Assembly: GCA_002238865.1 (NCBI GenBank)
Contig: MPNE01000010.1
Location: 1 to 64,000, forward strand
Direction of reading: 5' to 3'
Origin: Gemmatimonadetes bacterium bin94
GTDB lineage: Bacteria; Gemmatimonadota; Gemmatimonadetes; Longimicrobiales; Gaopeijiaceae
Length of the DNA stretch: 64,000 nucleotides
Position numbers and translations under genes: made by a program. The notes beneath the pieces are model-generated. The model did not search any database. It saw nothing but the letters and a program-made list of their open reading frames with translations, and was not told the origin of the DNA. The stretch's first letter is position 1; each line of letters opens with the position of its first letter. Below, in pieces: positions 1 through 7,818 of the stretch.

Positions 1-878
1 TGGCCGTTCGCTTTGACCGCGGGGAAGCGGCCTCTTCGCCCGAACGCGTAGGCGTCGCTATTCGGGCCGCGGCGGAGGTCTTTGTCGCGCGGGCCGAACT
101 GGTCTGGACCGTGGGAGCTGCCGGAGAGCCTCCCCGCCACGGATCGGCCATGCTCGGCGAGCGCGAATGGGCAGATACGGGAGGTGCTCTCCGCTCGCGG
201 CTGGACATTCCGATTCGGAAGGGTGACGCGGCCGCCACGTTCTTCCTTCTCGTGGGAGGCAGGTGCGTGGACTGCGTGTCCCGGCCCTTGGCCGACGCGG
301 GCGCCAACGTCCGGGTCAGAACGCACAACGTGGTGGACCCGGACCTTCGCCGGTTCCTGGAGCACCTGCGGCCCGAGAGTTGGAACAAGGGGAAGGAGTT
401 CGAGCAAGCCGTGGGCCTGCTGTTCCTCTTCCTCGGCTTTCATGTAGACCCGCTCTACGCCCAGCGCGGGCTCGGCGACGCCGTGGACAGTCTGGCCCAC
501 GATCCGGCCTCGTCCGTCATCTTGGCCATCGAATGCACGGTCGGGCCGCCGGACGCAAAGGCAAAGCTGAGCAAGCTCATCGCCCGGGTGGCGGACATGC
601 GCAAGAAACTCGCCGGCAGCGAAGTGATCCCGGTTCTCGCGACGGCCGGACCGCGTGCGGCGCTGTCGAAGGCTGAGGTGGACAAGGCCGAGGGTGACGA
701 CATTGCGCTTCTGGCCCGGGAGGACCTCGATGTTCTCTGGGCCGTCGCGCAGGCTGGCGGGACGACCGCCCACGCGGTCAGCCATCTACGGACCCAAGTC
801 ACGGATGCAAGACGCCGACGAGCGATGGACCGAACGAGTCGCTCGTCGAAAACCAAACCCTTGGGGTCGTTGGCATGA
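1..878 (+). CDS. Restriction-endonuclease-like protein, 5' end outside window
   Basis: The reading frame is open from base 3 with no stop, so the gene most likely begins left of the window; the GTG at 111 is only the first internal start-like codon. The C-terminal half looks like a PD-(D/E)XK nuclease fold: a helix with GKEFEQAV, a GFHV strand, an acidic GDAVD segment and then a hydrophobic strand ending in IECTVG, where the Glu would be the ExT/ExK metal ligand (roughly bases 390-545). The remainder is charged and helical. The fold is inferred from motif order only; no specificity domain or methylase partner is visible. It could also be a non-catalytic member of the fold. A small hairpin follows the stop codon. 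Confidence 0.55.
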   Translation, partial: AVRFDRGEAASSPERVGVAIRAAAEVFVARAELVWTVGAAGEPPRHGSAMLGEREWADTGGALRSRLDIPIRKGDAAATFFLLVGGRCVDCVSRPLADAGANVRVRTHNVVDPDLRRFLEHLRPESWNKGKEFEQAVGLLFLFLGFHVDPLYAQRGLGDAVDSLAHDPASSVILAIECTVGPPDAKAKLSKLIARVADMRKKLAGSEVIPVLATAGPRAALSKAEVDKAEGDDIALLAREDLDVLWAVAQAGGTTAHAVSHLRTQVTDARRRRAMDRTSRSSKTKPLGSLA

Positions 879-880
879 TA

Positions 881-899
881 GCACCGCCTGCGGAGGTGC
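881..899 (+). terminator. Short hairpin after the nuclease-like gene
   Basis: A GCACC...GGTGC stem with a nearly complete inner CC/GG pairing and a 3-nt loop lies 2 bases after the stop codon. No U-tract follows, so an intrinsic terminator is only a possibility. Confidence 0.3.
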
Positions 900-1369
900 G
901 ACTTGACGACCGCCCGATCAACTCCCCAAACGAAAGGAACAGACCTGTGCCGGATCGAAGGGCCGCTGATTCTTACGGTGCCCGCGCCCTTGGCGGCTTG
1001 CGCACATGCCCGCTCGTAATCTGCTGACGCCCGGTAACGCCCCGTCAGCCAGACGCCCCAAGCGCCGTGGTGAAGGTCTCCAAGACTCCTGCATCCAACC
1101 TAGTGCTTTGCCGCGCGCAGGCCGTAGCAGCCCCAACCCAACCCGCTTTGATTGGAGGAACTGCATGGCAGATGAGGCATCCGCAGACTGCCGGCCAAGC
1201 TGAGTCGAATGGCCCGCGAAACCGACGAGCGGGACACGGACGCGACTCCCGCAGTTTGACGCGACTTCCTCGCCATTCCAGTGCGACGGGAAGGGAATCG
1301 GCGTCACGGCAAGAAACGCAGATCGTGCAGTCCCAGTTAGACTTATACGATTTCGTGCCGTGATTCGAC
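900..1369. other. Intergenic region between convergent genes
   Basis: About 470 bases with no recognisable gene, RNA or repeat. It lies downstream of both flanking genes. I looked here for a lost YcaO C-terminus and for a TOMM precursor and saw neither. One micro-ORF (1165-1203, plus strand, 12 codons) has a good GGAGG six bases before ATG and encodes a peptide with one Cys and two Ser, but nothing else supports it. Confidence 0.5.
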
Positions 1370-2668
1370 TCACCTGCGGGTTGCGCTACCAGAGGCCGGA
1401 CGAGGGACAGCTTCGGACGGCTCTGGAAGCCCGCCGCGGGGCGTGCGACTAGGGAATCTCATTTGGCGGGAATCAAACAGCGGGAATTCGACCGGGCAAT
1501 CCCGTAAACTCAAGTGATTCCGCCAGATACCAGACTCGGGGTGAATGTCCGCCCAACAGACCTGCAGCCAGGGGTCGGCCGCGTCCGAGGCTCGCGTGAG
1601 CCACGTGACGACGCCGGTGACCGGACTGACAAGGTGACGATACCTGGACATCGTCTCTTCAGGCGGAATCGATCGGTGGCCCCCGCTGTTGCGAACGGCT
1701 TTGGGACTCGGCCGCAGCCGCACCGGTGCGGCTGGCCGGTCGGGGCGGTACAGGGCCTCGTCGCCGCACGCCAGGCATTGCGGGCGGCGCATCGCGAGAT
1801 GCTGCCCCATCTCGCGGCTGACGACATCCAACGAGATGGCCCGCTCATGAATGGGCGCCAGGTCTTCCAGGACCAGCCACCGGGCAATCTCGATGGCGGC
1901 CAGGCCGCATACCGCCTCCAGCTCGACCGTCTCGGCCGCGCGGGGCGTGACGGCCGAAGAGCTCCCGCCGAGGTTGCGCAGAAAGTTGTGAACCTCCTGG
2001 TGGCCGCGCAGACGGTAGGCGAGACAGGCCCAGCACGGGCCGCGCTGCGCCGGCCGGAAGACCGGCCCGAACAGCGGCTGCACGCCGTACGGCCTGACGA
2101 GGACCCAGGGTGAGCCGGATTCGAGGTGGCCGCGATTGATCGCGTCGTGGTGTTCGTCCAGGTAGTCGACGCATACGACGGCGGACAGGGTGGGGCGACG
2201 ATCGGCCACCTGAATGCCCAGTGCTCTCAGCCGCCGGGCGAGCAGCCCGTCGTCGCCGGCCACGGCTACCGTCGAGGCTCCCAGGCGCTGTTCCGCCCAC
2301 CGCGGTGAGGCGCCGAGCGAGGACCAGTACGCCGCGCGCTCCGATGCCATCGCGCAGTCGCCCGAAACCAAATATCCCCGGTACGCCAGGGACTTGATCG
2401 CCGTCTCCACGCGGACGGCCGGGTGTGCGGGAGCCAGGGCGGCAGCAATGTCCTGGCGCGTGCGGCGCCCATCGAGGAGAGGCAGGAGGTCGCAATGGAC
2501 CTGCCCGCGGAGCAGCGTGTTGAAGGTCTCGGAAACCAGGAGCACCTGCCGGTCGCCGATCAGCCGGAAGTCAAGATGCGGCGCAAGAGCCGGTACTTCC
2601 ACCAGGCCACGGTCGGCGGAGGTGGTTCTCTTCAGTATCCCCGGGGTTCCTTGCGCGTCCGTTGTCAT
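1370..2668 (-). CDS. TOMM leader-binding E1-like protein, YcaO domain truncated
   Basis: 432 residues; ATG at 2668 chosen because it forms an ATGA overlap with the upstream FAD oxidase. Residues about 30-105 resemble the RiPP-recognition/winged-helix region of TOMM 'ocin-ThiF-like' proteins. Residues 130-300 are the E1-like part, with two CxxC pairs (C212/C215, C298/C301) that would bind structural zinc. From about 335 the chain enters the familiar start of a fused YcaO cyclodehydratase (PPEETMSRY, then SPVTGVVTWL) but loses similarity after about residue 383 and ends in a Pro/Arg-rich tail. Family members with a fused YcaO run to about 700 or more residues, so the ATP-binding catalytic domain is absent. 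It is either a decayed azoline synthetase or a stand-alone leader-binding protein using a YcaO elsewhere. No precursor peptide is evident nearby. Confidence 0.75.
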   Translation of the reverse strand: MTTDAQGTPGILKRTTSADRGLVEVPALAPHLDFRLIGDRQVLLVSETFNTLLRGQVHCDLLPLLDGRRTRQDIAAALAPAHPAVRVETAIKSLAYRGYLVSGDCAMASERAAYWSSLGASPRWAEQRLGASTVAVAGDDGLLARRLRALGIQVADRRPTLSAVVCVDYLDEHHDAINRGHLESGSPWVLVRPYGVQPLFGPVFRPAQRGPCWACLAYRLRGHQEVHNFLRNLGGSSSAVTPRAAETVELEAVCGLAAIEIARWLVLEDLAPIHERAISLDVVSREMGQHLAMRRPQCLACGDEALYRPDRPAAPVRLRPSPKAVRNSGGHRSIPPEETMSRYRHLVSPVTGVVTWLTRASDAADPWLQVCWADIHPESGIWRNHLSLRDCPVEFPLFDSRQMRFPSRTPRGGLPEPSEAVPRPASGSATRR

Positions 2669-4005
2669 CGAGCCTTCCGCCCCGAGACCTCCGGACTGTT
2701 TCCGAACGGCATCCCAACCGGGTTGAATACCTGTTTCGGATCGAACTCCCGCTTCCACCCGATGGCTTGTTCGAGCGTCTCGCCATAGTGTTCCGCCCAC
2801 TCCTTCGGGCCATAGCCCACTCCGCCCGACAGGTAACTCTTCCCGCCGAGTCCGACGAGGGTTCTGTCGATTTCCTCGAGTTTGCTCACCAATTCGGTCG
2901 CCTTCTCGTGTTGAAACTCGCCAAGTACGGCCAGGATCGAGTAGCAGATCGCCCGTTTTCCCGGCGGACGCATGAACAGCGGAGCGTCAATCGCCTCGCT
3001 TCCGATTCCGTATAGCCCGGTCCAACTCCAGGGTCTGGGCGGCACCCAGTGCGAATCCAGCAACGGTTGGGAAAGTAGCGTTCGCAGGGACTCCCAAGGC
3101 AGGATCCAATCCCGCCACGGGTGGTAGTGCAGCCAACTGAACGCCCACTTGGGGTAAATCACGGCGTGCCCTACGCTGGTCGTGTCCCTCGTGTATGTGT
3201 TCTCGTCGTATTGCAACCCCGCGAGCATTTCCGCGTCGTCGGGCTCCCCGCCGTACTCGAAACCGGCAGACAGGATGATCTCCTGCTCGTGGTACCGGAT
3301 CTCCGCCCGCAGGTTGTCGAAGCGGTCCGCCTCGACAACGAACTCGAAGTCGTCCGCGAATCGGTCGAAGTCGCGATAGCGGAGTTGGTGCTGCCGGAAC
3401 CGTTCCCCCGCCGCCCGGAGCCGGATCCACGCCTCTGTAATGATCCCGAACTGGCCCTGGCCACTCCTCACGGCATTGAAGAGTCCTTCGTTCCGAACGG
3501 GCGAGCACCGCACGCGCTCGCCGGCCCCGGTGACGACCTCGAGTTGTTCGACCTGTCCGACCTGCGCCCCATAGCGATGCGAAGTGCTGCCCACGCCTCC
3601 GGCGGACAGCGTTCCACCCACGGTAGCCTCGCCGATGTCCACGAGCACTGGGGGCAGGCGTCGCGTACCGCGCAACGCGTCCAGAACCTGGCTCCACTGC
3701 GCCCCGCCTTGTGCCCGCACCAACTCGGGCCCCGCAGGTTGCACCCGATCCAGCCCCCTCGTGTCGAGTACGACGCCGCGGTCCGTCAGGCTCTGACCGC
3801 CCTGGGAGTGTCCTCCGCCTCTAACGGCCAGCCGGATTCCGTCTCTCGCGGCGCAGCGCACAATGCCTGCCACCTCCTCAGCGCTCTGCGGGGTCACCAC
3901 GGCCTCCGGCACCCGCATGTCCATTCTTCCGAAGTCTTGGGCGTACGCCTCCCGATCTTTCAGGCTCCTGCTTGCGCCCGGGATGCGACGGTCTTTGTTC
4001 GTCAT
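2665..4005 (-). CDS. FAD-linked oxidase, cytokinin-dehydrogenase/BBE-like
   Basis: 446-residue PCMH/VAO-type flavoprotein. Residues 33-190 form the FAD-binding domain: VRGGGHSQGG contains the His (H66) expected to bind FAD covalently, and VGGTLSAGGVGS is typical of cytokinin-dehydrogenase-like members. QFGIITEAWIRL follows, and the C-terminus has FDPKQVFNPVG, the usual closing motif. I see no second Cys for bicovalent attachment. ATG at 4005 has GGAAG upstream. The stop overlaps the next gene's start (ATGA, 2665-2668), so it is translationally coupled to the TOMM protein. No signal peptide, so probably cytosolic. The substrate is unknown; azoline-to-azole oxidation in TOMM clusters normally uses an FMN nitroreductase-type enzyme, so a role on a peptide would be new and is only inference. 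Confidence 0.85.
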   Translation of the reverse strand: MTNKDRRIPGASRSLKDREAYAQDFGRMDMRVPEAVVTPQSAEEVAGIVRCAARDGIRLAVRGGGHSQGGQSLTDRGVVLDTRGLDRVQPAGPELVRAQGGAQWSQVLDALRGTRRLPPVLVDIGEATVGGTLSAGGVGSTSHRYGAQVGQVEQLEVVTGAGERVRCSPVRNEGLFNAVRSGQGQFGIITEAWIRLRAAGERFRQHQLRYRDFDRFADDFEFVVEADRFDNLRAEIRYHEQEIILSAGFEYGGEPDDAEMLAGLQYDENTYTRDTTSVGHAVIYPKWAFSWLHYHPWRDWILPWESLRTLLSQPLLDSHWVPPRPWSWTGLYGIGSEAIDAPLFMRPPGKRAICYSILAVLGEFQHEKATELVSKLEEIDRTLVGLGGKSYLSGGVGYGPKEWAEHYGETLEQAIGWKREFDPKQVFNPVGMPFGNSPEVSGRKAR

Positions 4006-4050
4006 CGTGCTCGCTTCCGCGTGAGCTCGGTGGTCTCGACTACGGCCACC

Positions 4051-4923
4051 TCAGCGCGTGACCGTCACCCGCACGTAGGCGTTCGTCCAACAGCACTGGT
4101 CGCCGCCCGTGCTGTCGTTCGCGCTCCAGTTGTCCACGCGGGCGCGCAGCACGTACTCGCCCGGCCCGCTGAACACGGCGGTCGTCGCGGCCTCTCCCGT
4201 GCCGCCCTCGACCGTGACTCGCACGGGGTCGAAGGAAACCGCCGCGGGAGGCCCCTGGTACTTGAACCAGGTTGCCGCCACGTCGACCACCGCGTTGACC
4301 ATGTCGTCCGGCGCGCGCACCGAGACCTCCTCGGTCCACAACGTCAGGGCAAGCGGCTCGCCGACCGTCGCGGTGCGGGGTTCCGACCACACGCCCTGGA
4401 CGTGCTGGCCTTCCGGCCCGTCGGGGCCGAAGCGCACCACAGGCGGTACCGATCCCATGGCCCGCGGCCCGTAGTCCAACTGCAGCGCCGGGATACCCAC
4501 GCGCCCCGGGGTTGCGTTCATGAGCCCGTTCGCGGTGATCGTCCAGACCACCCGCTGCTCGCCGTCCGCGTAGGATGCGGGCACCGTAACCGAGAAGACG
4601 CCCCGGTCCCGGCGCGGACGCACGGGAAAGTGCGTGGGTTGCATCCCGTCGAACTCGGCCGGCTCGATGAAGTTGTCGGTGCCGATCGGGATGTCGAGGA
4701 TCTGCTCGCTGTTCAGGTTGAAGAAGCCGAACGAGAGCGTGAAAGTGCCGTCGTCGTTCCGGTACCAACCCTCGAAGAAGGGGGCCACCTCGTCCCCCTT
4801 GGGCAGGATGGGAGCGAGCGGCAGGCGCCGTTGCTGCGCGTTCAGGAACGTGCCCGCGGCCGCCTGCGCCGACAGCATGATCTGTACCGCGAGCAGTGTG
4901 CCCGCGACCCGTGTGGTTCGCAT
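4051..4923 (-). CDS. Secreted protein, partner of cytochrome c/PHM-like protein
   Basis: 290 residues with a signal peptide of about 24 residues. Its start overlaps the stop of the upstream cytochrome gene by one base (TGATG). No known catalytic family is recognised. It has a conserved APFFEGWYRNDDGTF segment near the N-terminus, a PTHFPVRPRRDRGVF segment, and a beta-rich C-terminus (GEYVLRARVDN...) resembling an Ig-like/PKD fold. A paralogue at 49756-50853 has the same landmarks (APAFEGWERNEDGSF, PTHFLPRRNRFVF, GTYVLRGRADD) and also directly follows a cytochrome c/PHM-like gene, so the pair is a functional module. It is likely periplasmic or exported; the role is unknown. Confidence 0.75.
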   Translation of the reverse strand: MRTTRVAGTLLAVQIMLSAQAAAGTFLNAQQRRLPLAPILPKGDEVAPFFEGWYRNDDGTFTLSFGFFNLNSEQILDIPIGTDNFIEPAEFDGMQPTHFPVRPRRDRGVFSVTVPASYADGEQRVVWTITANGLMNATPGRVGIPALQLDYGPRAMGSVPPVVRFGPDGPEGQHVQGVWSEPRTATVGEPLALTLWTEEVSVRAPDDMVNAVVDVAATWFKYQGPPAAVSFDPVRVTVEGGTGEAATTAVFSGPGEYVLRARVDNWSANDSTGGDQCCWTNAYVRVTVTR

Positions 4924-6317
4924 CAGTTGCGGTTGCCGTCGTCGCCGTCGGTCGCGTGCTTGCGCTCCCGCTCCTCAACCAGCCGCTGGTAGCCCTCCTC
5001 GGTCAGGTGGGTGATGGCCATCCACGCATGCGACATCTCGTCCATCGTCCGCGCGCCGCGCGCATACCAGATCTCGGGGTCCGGCGTGAGTTCGTTCTCG
5101 GCGGTGTTGTCGTACCACCCCGTGAGGACGACGACCGTCCCCGTGGGCAGGAGCGGCGCCACATCGTCCTCGTAGATGTAGCTGTGGTGCCAGCGGGCGT
5201 CGAAGTCCGTGACCATGCTGATGAGTTCGACGTCCCCGTCGGGGTATACGGCCTGAACGGACATCGCGTGCAGGTGGACGTGGCCGTGGGGCTGATAGCT
5301 GTCGAGGCGCACCGGGTGGTCCCAGCGGTGGAACCCCTGGGTCATCGCGGTCCCGCCGGGCCGAAGTGCGATGTCGCCCCGGAGCGGGTAGAGACGAAGG
5401 TCCTGGTCGAACTCCGGCTCGTAGCCGTCCTCGTGGAACCAGATCCCGAGCTCCAGCTGGTCGCCGGTTACGTCGTATCCCATGGGATAGTAGTGGGCGT
5501 CCCACTCGATCATATCGTTCGCCTTCAGAAGCCGGCCCGCGTCGCGCGGCACGATCTCGCCGATCTTGCCCATGGCGTACTCGGAGAGGCTCTGGATGCG
5601 CCGATACTCGCCGTCTTCGTTGAGGCGAAGGAGACGCGGGATTGCGTGATGGACGATCTGGCGGCCCGCCGGGAAGGAGGGACGCGTCTCGAACGCCATC
5701 ACCATCCGGTCCTCGTTGAGCCCCGTAGGCACGCGCGGCCGCCACCAGGTGTCGCCGCCCTCGGCGGGCACGTCGAACGGCTTCGACTTGATCACGTGAT
5801 CGGGCGGGCCCAGCACGTCCTCGAGCTGCCACTTCTGCTCATTCGGCCAGTCGATCGGCGTTGGCAGGTCGGCCGGATCACCCTCGGGCGCCCCGGCGTC
5901 CACCCACGCGACCACGGTCTCGATCTCGTCGTCGCTCAGCCGCCAGTCGCCCTTGACGTCCTGAATCCCGACCCCGGTGTCGAGGTGGTAGGGAGGCATG
6001 AGGCGCTTTGAAACGAGGTCACGTGCCCGCGACGCATAGCGGCGGACCTCGTGGTACGTGAGGAGCGACATGGGACCCACGGAACCCGGCCGATGGCAGA
6101 TCTGGCAGCTGGCCTGGAGGATGGGGGCGACATCCTTGCTGAACGTCACCTCGACCTCGCGGGCTTCGCCGTTGACTGCGGACTGTTGCGCGATGACGGG
6201 AGGGGGTGTCATCAATGCCAGGATAGCCAGCGCCAGGGCGGGCGGCACGGCGAGGGCCAGCGCCGAGGCGGCCTGTGGATTCGACGGACGGTCCGAGCGG
6301 ACTCGCAAGCTGCGCAT
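4923..6317 (-). CDS. Secreted cytochrome c / PHM-like copper protein
   Basis: 464 residues; AGAGGA precedes ATG 6317. A long signal/anchor (hydrophobic 18-44) is followed by a cytochrome c segment with one haem site C71-x-x-C74-H75 and MPPY, typical of planctomycete/Gemmatimonadota 'cytochrome c and copper type II monooxygenase' proteins. The C-terminal two thirds carry His clusters arranged like peptidylglycine monooxygenase copper sites: HH at 223-224, AHYYPMG at 274-280, HGHVHLH at 344-350, HH at 377-378. Redox activity outside the cytoplasm is likely; substrate unknown. It is coupled to the 290-residue partner downstream, and a second copy of the pair sits at 48.2-50.9 kb. Whether copper sites are complete needs structure-based comparison. 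Confidence 0.8.
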   Translation of the reverse strand: MRSLRVRSDRPSNPQAASALALAVPPALALAILALMTPPPVIAQQSAVNGEAREVEVTFSKDVAPILQASCQICHRPGSVGPMSLLTYHEVRRYASRARDLVSKRLMPPYHLDTGVGIQDVKGDWRLSDDEIETVVAWVDAGAPEGDPADLPTPIDWPNEQKWQLEDVLGPPDHVIKSKPFDVPAEGGDTWWRPRVPTGLNEDRMVMAFETRPSFPAGRQIVHHAIPRLLRLNEDGEYRRIQSLSEYAMGKIGEIVPRDAGRLLKANDMIEWDAHYYPMGYDVTGDQLELGIWFHEDGYEPEFDQDLRLYPLRGDIALRPGGTAMTQGFHRWDHPVRLDSYQPHGHVHLHAMSVQAVYPDGDVELISMVTDFDARWHHSYIYEDDVAPLLPTGTVVVLTGWYDNTAENELTPDPEIWYARGARTMDEMSHAWMAITHLTEEGYQRLVEERERKHATDGDDGNRN

Positions 6318-6597
6318 GGCCAGATCCTCTTCTAGGCGCGATCACGCGGAGCCGGCCCGCCATCCCGCGCGCCGGGCGCGGCACGGCCCCGAATCCTTCC
6401 TACAATGCATGCACACCGGACCCCCGGCAAGGTGACCGGTTTTCCGCCGAGGCGGCCGCCATGTACGGCTGGCCAGCGCACCGCGAGCCGACCGGTTCGC
6501 CTCGGCTGTCACCCGCCATGGCCCAAGCTCGCGGGAAGCGTTACGGTGAGCAGCCGTGGAGCCCGAAAACCCCCGCATCAGGCGACGGAGACGACAG

Positions 6598-7818
6598 ATG
6601 AATTCCCGACGAGCGACCAACCCCACACCATTGAACCCCTCCCGGCGCAACTTCCTTCGAACGGCCGGGGCCGCAGGCGCCGGACTCGCGCTGGGCGCCG
6701 AACGCGTCGCCGCGTCCAAGGGGGCCGCCCCGGCTCCTCCGGTTGCCGCCCCCGGCGGCTCACTTGTCCCGGGCGCCCCCACCCCCGGCCGCCCACCCGC
6801 CCCGAAGCGGTTCCTCATCCTGGGCGGGACCGGGTTCATCGGGCCGCACACGGTCCGGTACGCGGTGGAGCGCGGCCACGAGGTCACGATCTTCACGCGC
6901 GGCCGCGCCGACGCGGACCTCCCCGACGTCGAACGCCTCGTCGGCGACCGGAACGGCGACCTGTCCGCGCTGGAAGGGCGGAGCTGGGACGTCGTCTTCG
7001 ACAACAACTGCCAGAACTATCGCTGGGCGCAACTCAGCACCGAACTGCTGAAGGACGCGGCGGAGCAGTACATCTTTGTCTCGTCGATCTCGGCGTACGC
7101 GATCGAGGGCATGAACTTCCAGTACAAGGACCGCGTGCTGTGGGAGCCCGCCGTCCCGGAAGACTACCCGCGCTTCGAGCCGCCCGAGGACTGGGCGGAC
7201 GGCGACGAAGCGCACTACGGGCTCATGAAGCGGCTCAGCGAGGACATTTCGCACGCCGCCTTCCCGGGCCGCACCACCGTGATCCGCCCCGGGCTGATCG
7301 TCGGCCCCGACGACCCCACCGACCGGTTCACCTACTGGCCGGTGCGGATCGAAGAGGGTGGAGAGGTGCTGGCCCCGGGCAACCCCGACCATTCGAACCA
7401 GATCATCGACCAGCGCGACCTCACCGAGTGGACGGTACGCGTCGCCGAAGAAGGGGTGATGGGCGACTTCAACGGCACGGGTCCGGGGAGCCGGCTCTCG
7501 ATGGCGGAGATGCTCTACGGGATCCGCGCGGTGACGAGCAGGCCCGTGAAGTTCACCTGGGTGCCGGAAGACTTCCTCGAAGCCAACGACACCAGACCGT
7601 GGCGCGATCTCCCGTCGTGGGTGCCGGGCGATGAGCTGATGTACGTCGACGTGAGCGCGGCGGTCGCCGCGGGGCTGACCTTCCGTCCCCTGGCCACTAC
7701 GGTGCGCGATACTCTCGACTGGCACCGGACGCGCCCCGCGTCCGAGCGGGAGCAACCCCGCGCCGGGATGAGCCGGGAGAAGGAGCGGACAGTGCTGGAA
7801 GCGTGGCATGCGTCGTGA
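6598..7818 (+). CDS. Tat-exported NAD-dependent epimerase/dehydratase-like protein
   Basis: 406 residues. ATG 6598 preferred over GTG 6556 because GGAG lies about ten bases upstream and the twin-arginine signal SRRNFLRTAG (15-24) then falls near the N-terminus. After a Pro-rich linker comes an extended SDR fold: ILGGTGFIGPHT (Rossmann, about 74-85), a D of the nucleotide-binding ERLVGDRNGDL strand, VSSISAYA and YGLMK (the YxxxK catalytic pair). The family covers isoflavone-reductase-like and nucleotide-sugar epimerases; export by Tat implies a pre-folded cofactor-loaded enzyme in the periplasm. It is strongly similar to the protein at 24064-25239. The next gene starts inside its last codons (7808), indicating an operon with the amidase. 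Confidence 0.82.
   Translation: MNSRRATNPTPLNPSRRNFLRTAGAAGAGLALGAERVAASKGAAPAPPVAAPGGSLVPGAPTPGRPPAPKRFLILGGTGFIGPHTVRYAVERGHEVTIFTRGRADADLPDVERLVGDRNGDLSALEGRSWDVVFDNNCQNYRWAQLSTELLKDAAEQYIFVSSISAYAIEGMNFQYKDRVLWEPAVPEDYPRFEPPEDWADGDEAHYGLMKRLSEDISHAAFPGRTTVIRPGLIVGPDDPTDRFTYWPVRIEEGGEVLAPGNPDHSNQIIDQRDLTEWTVRVAEEGVMGDFNGTGPGSRLSMAEMLYGIRAVTSRPVKFTWVPEDFLEANDTRPWRDLPSWVPGDELMYVDVSAAVAAGLTFRPLATTVRDTLDWHRTRPASEREQPRAGMSREKERTVLEAWHAS

Noticed and set aside
918..1373. 151-codon minus-strand frame just after the truncated TOMM gene
   Set aside because: Considered as a lost YcaO C-terminus. It has no SGGKG or other YcaO-like motifs and no ribosome site; composition looks non-coding.
6401..6406. 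TACAAT as a -10 box for the Tat epimerase gene
   Set aside because: No acceptable -35 at 16-18 bases and almost 200 bases from the start; too common to call.
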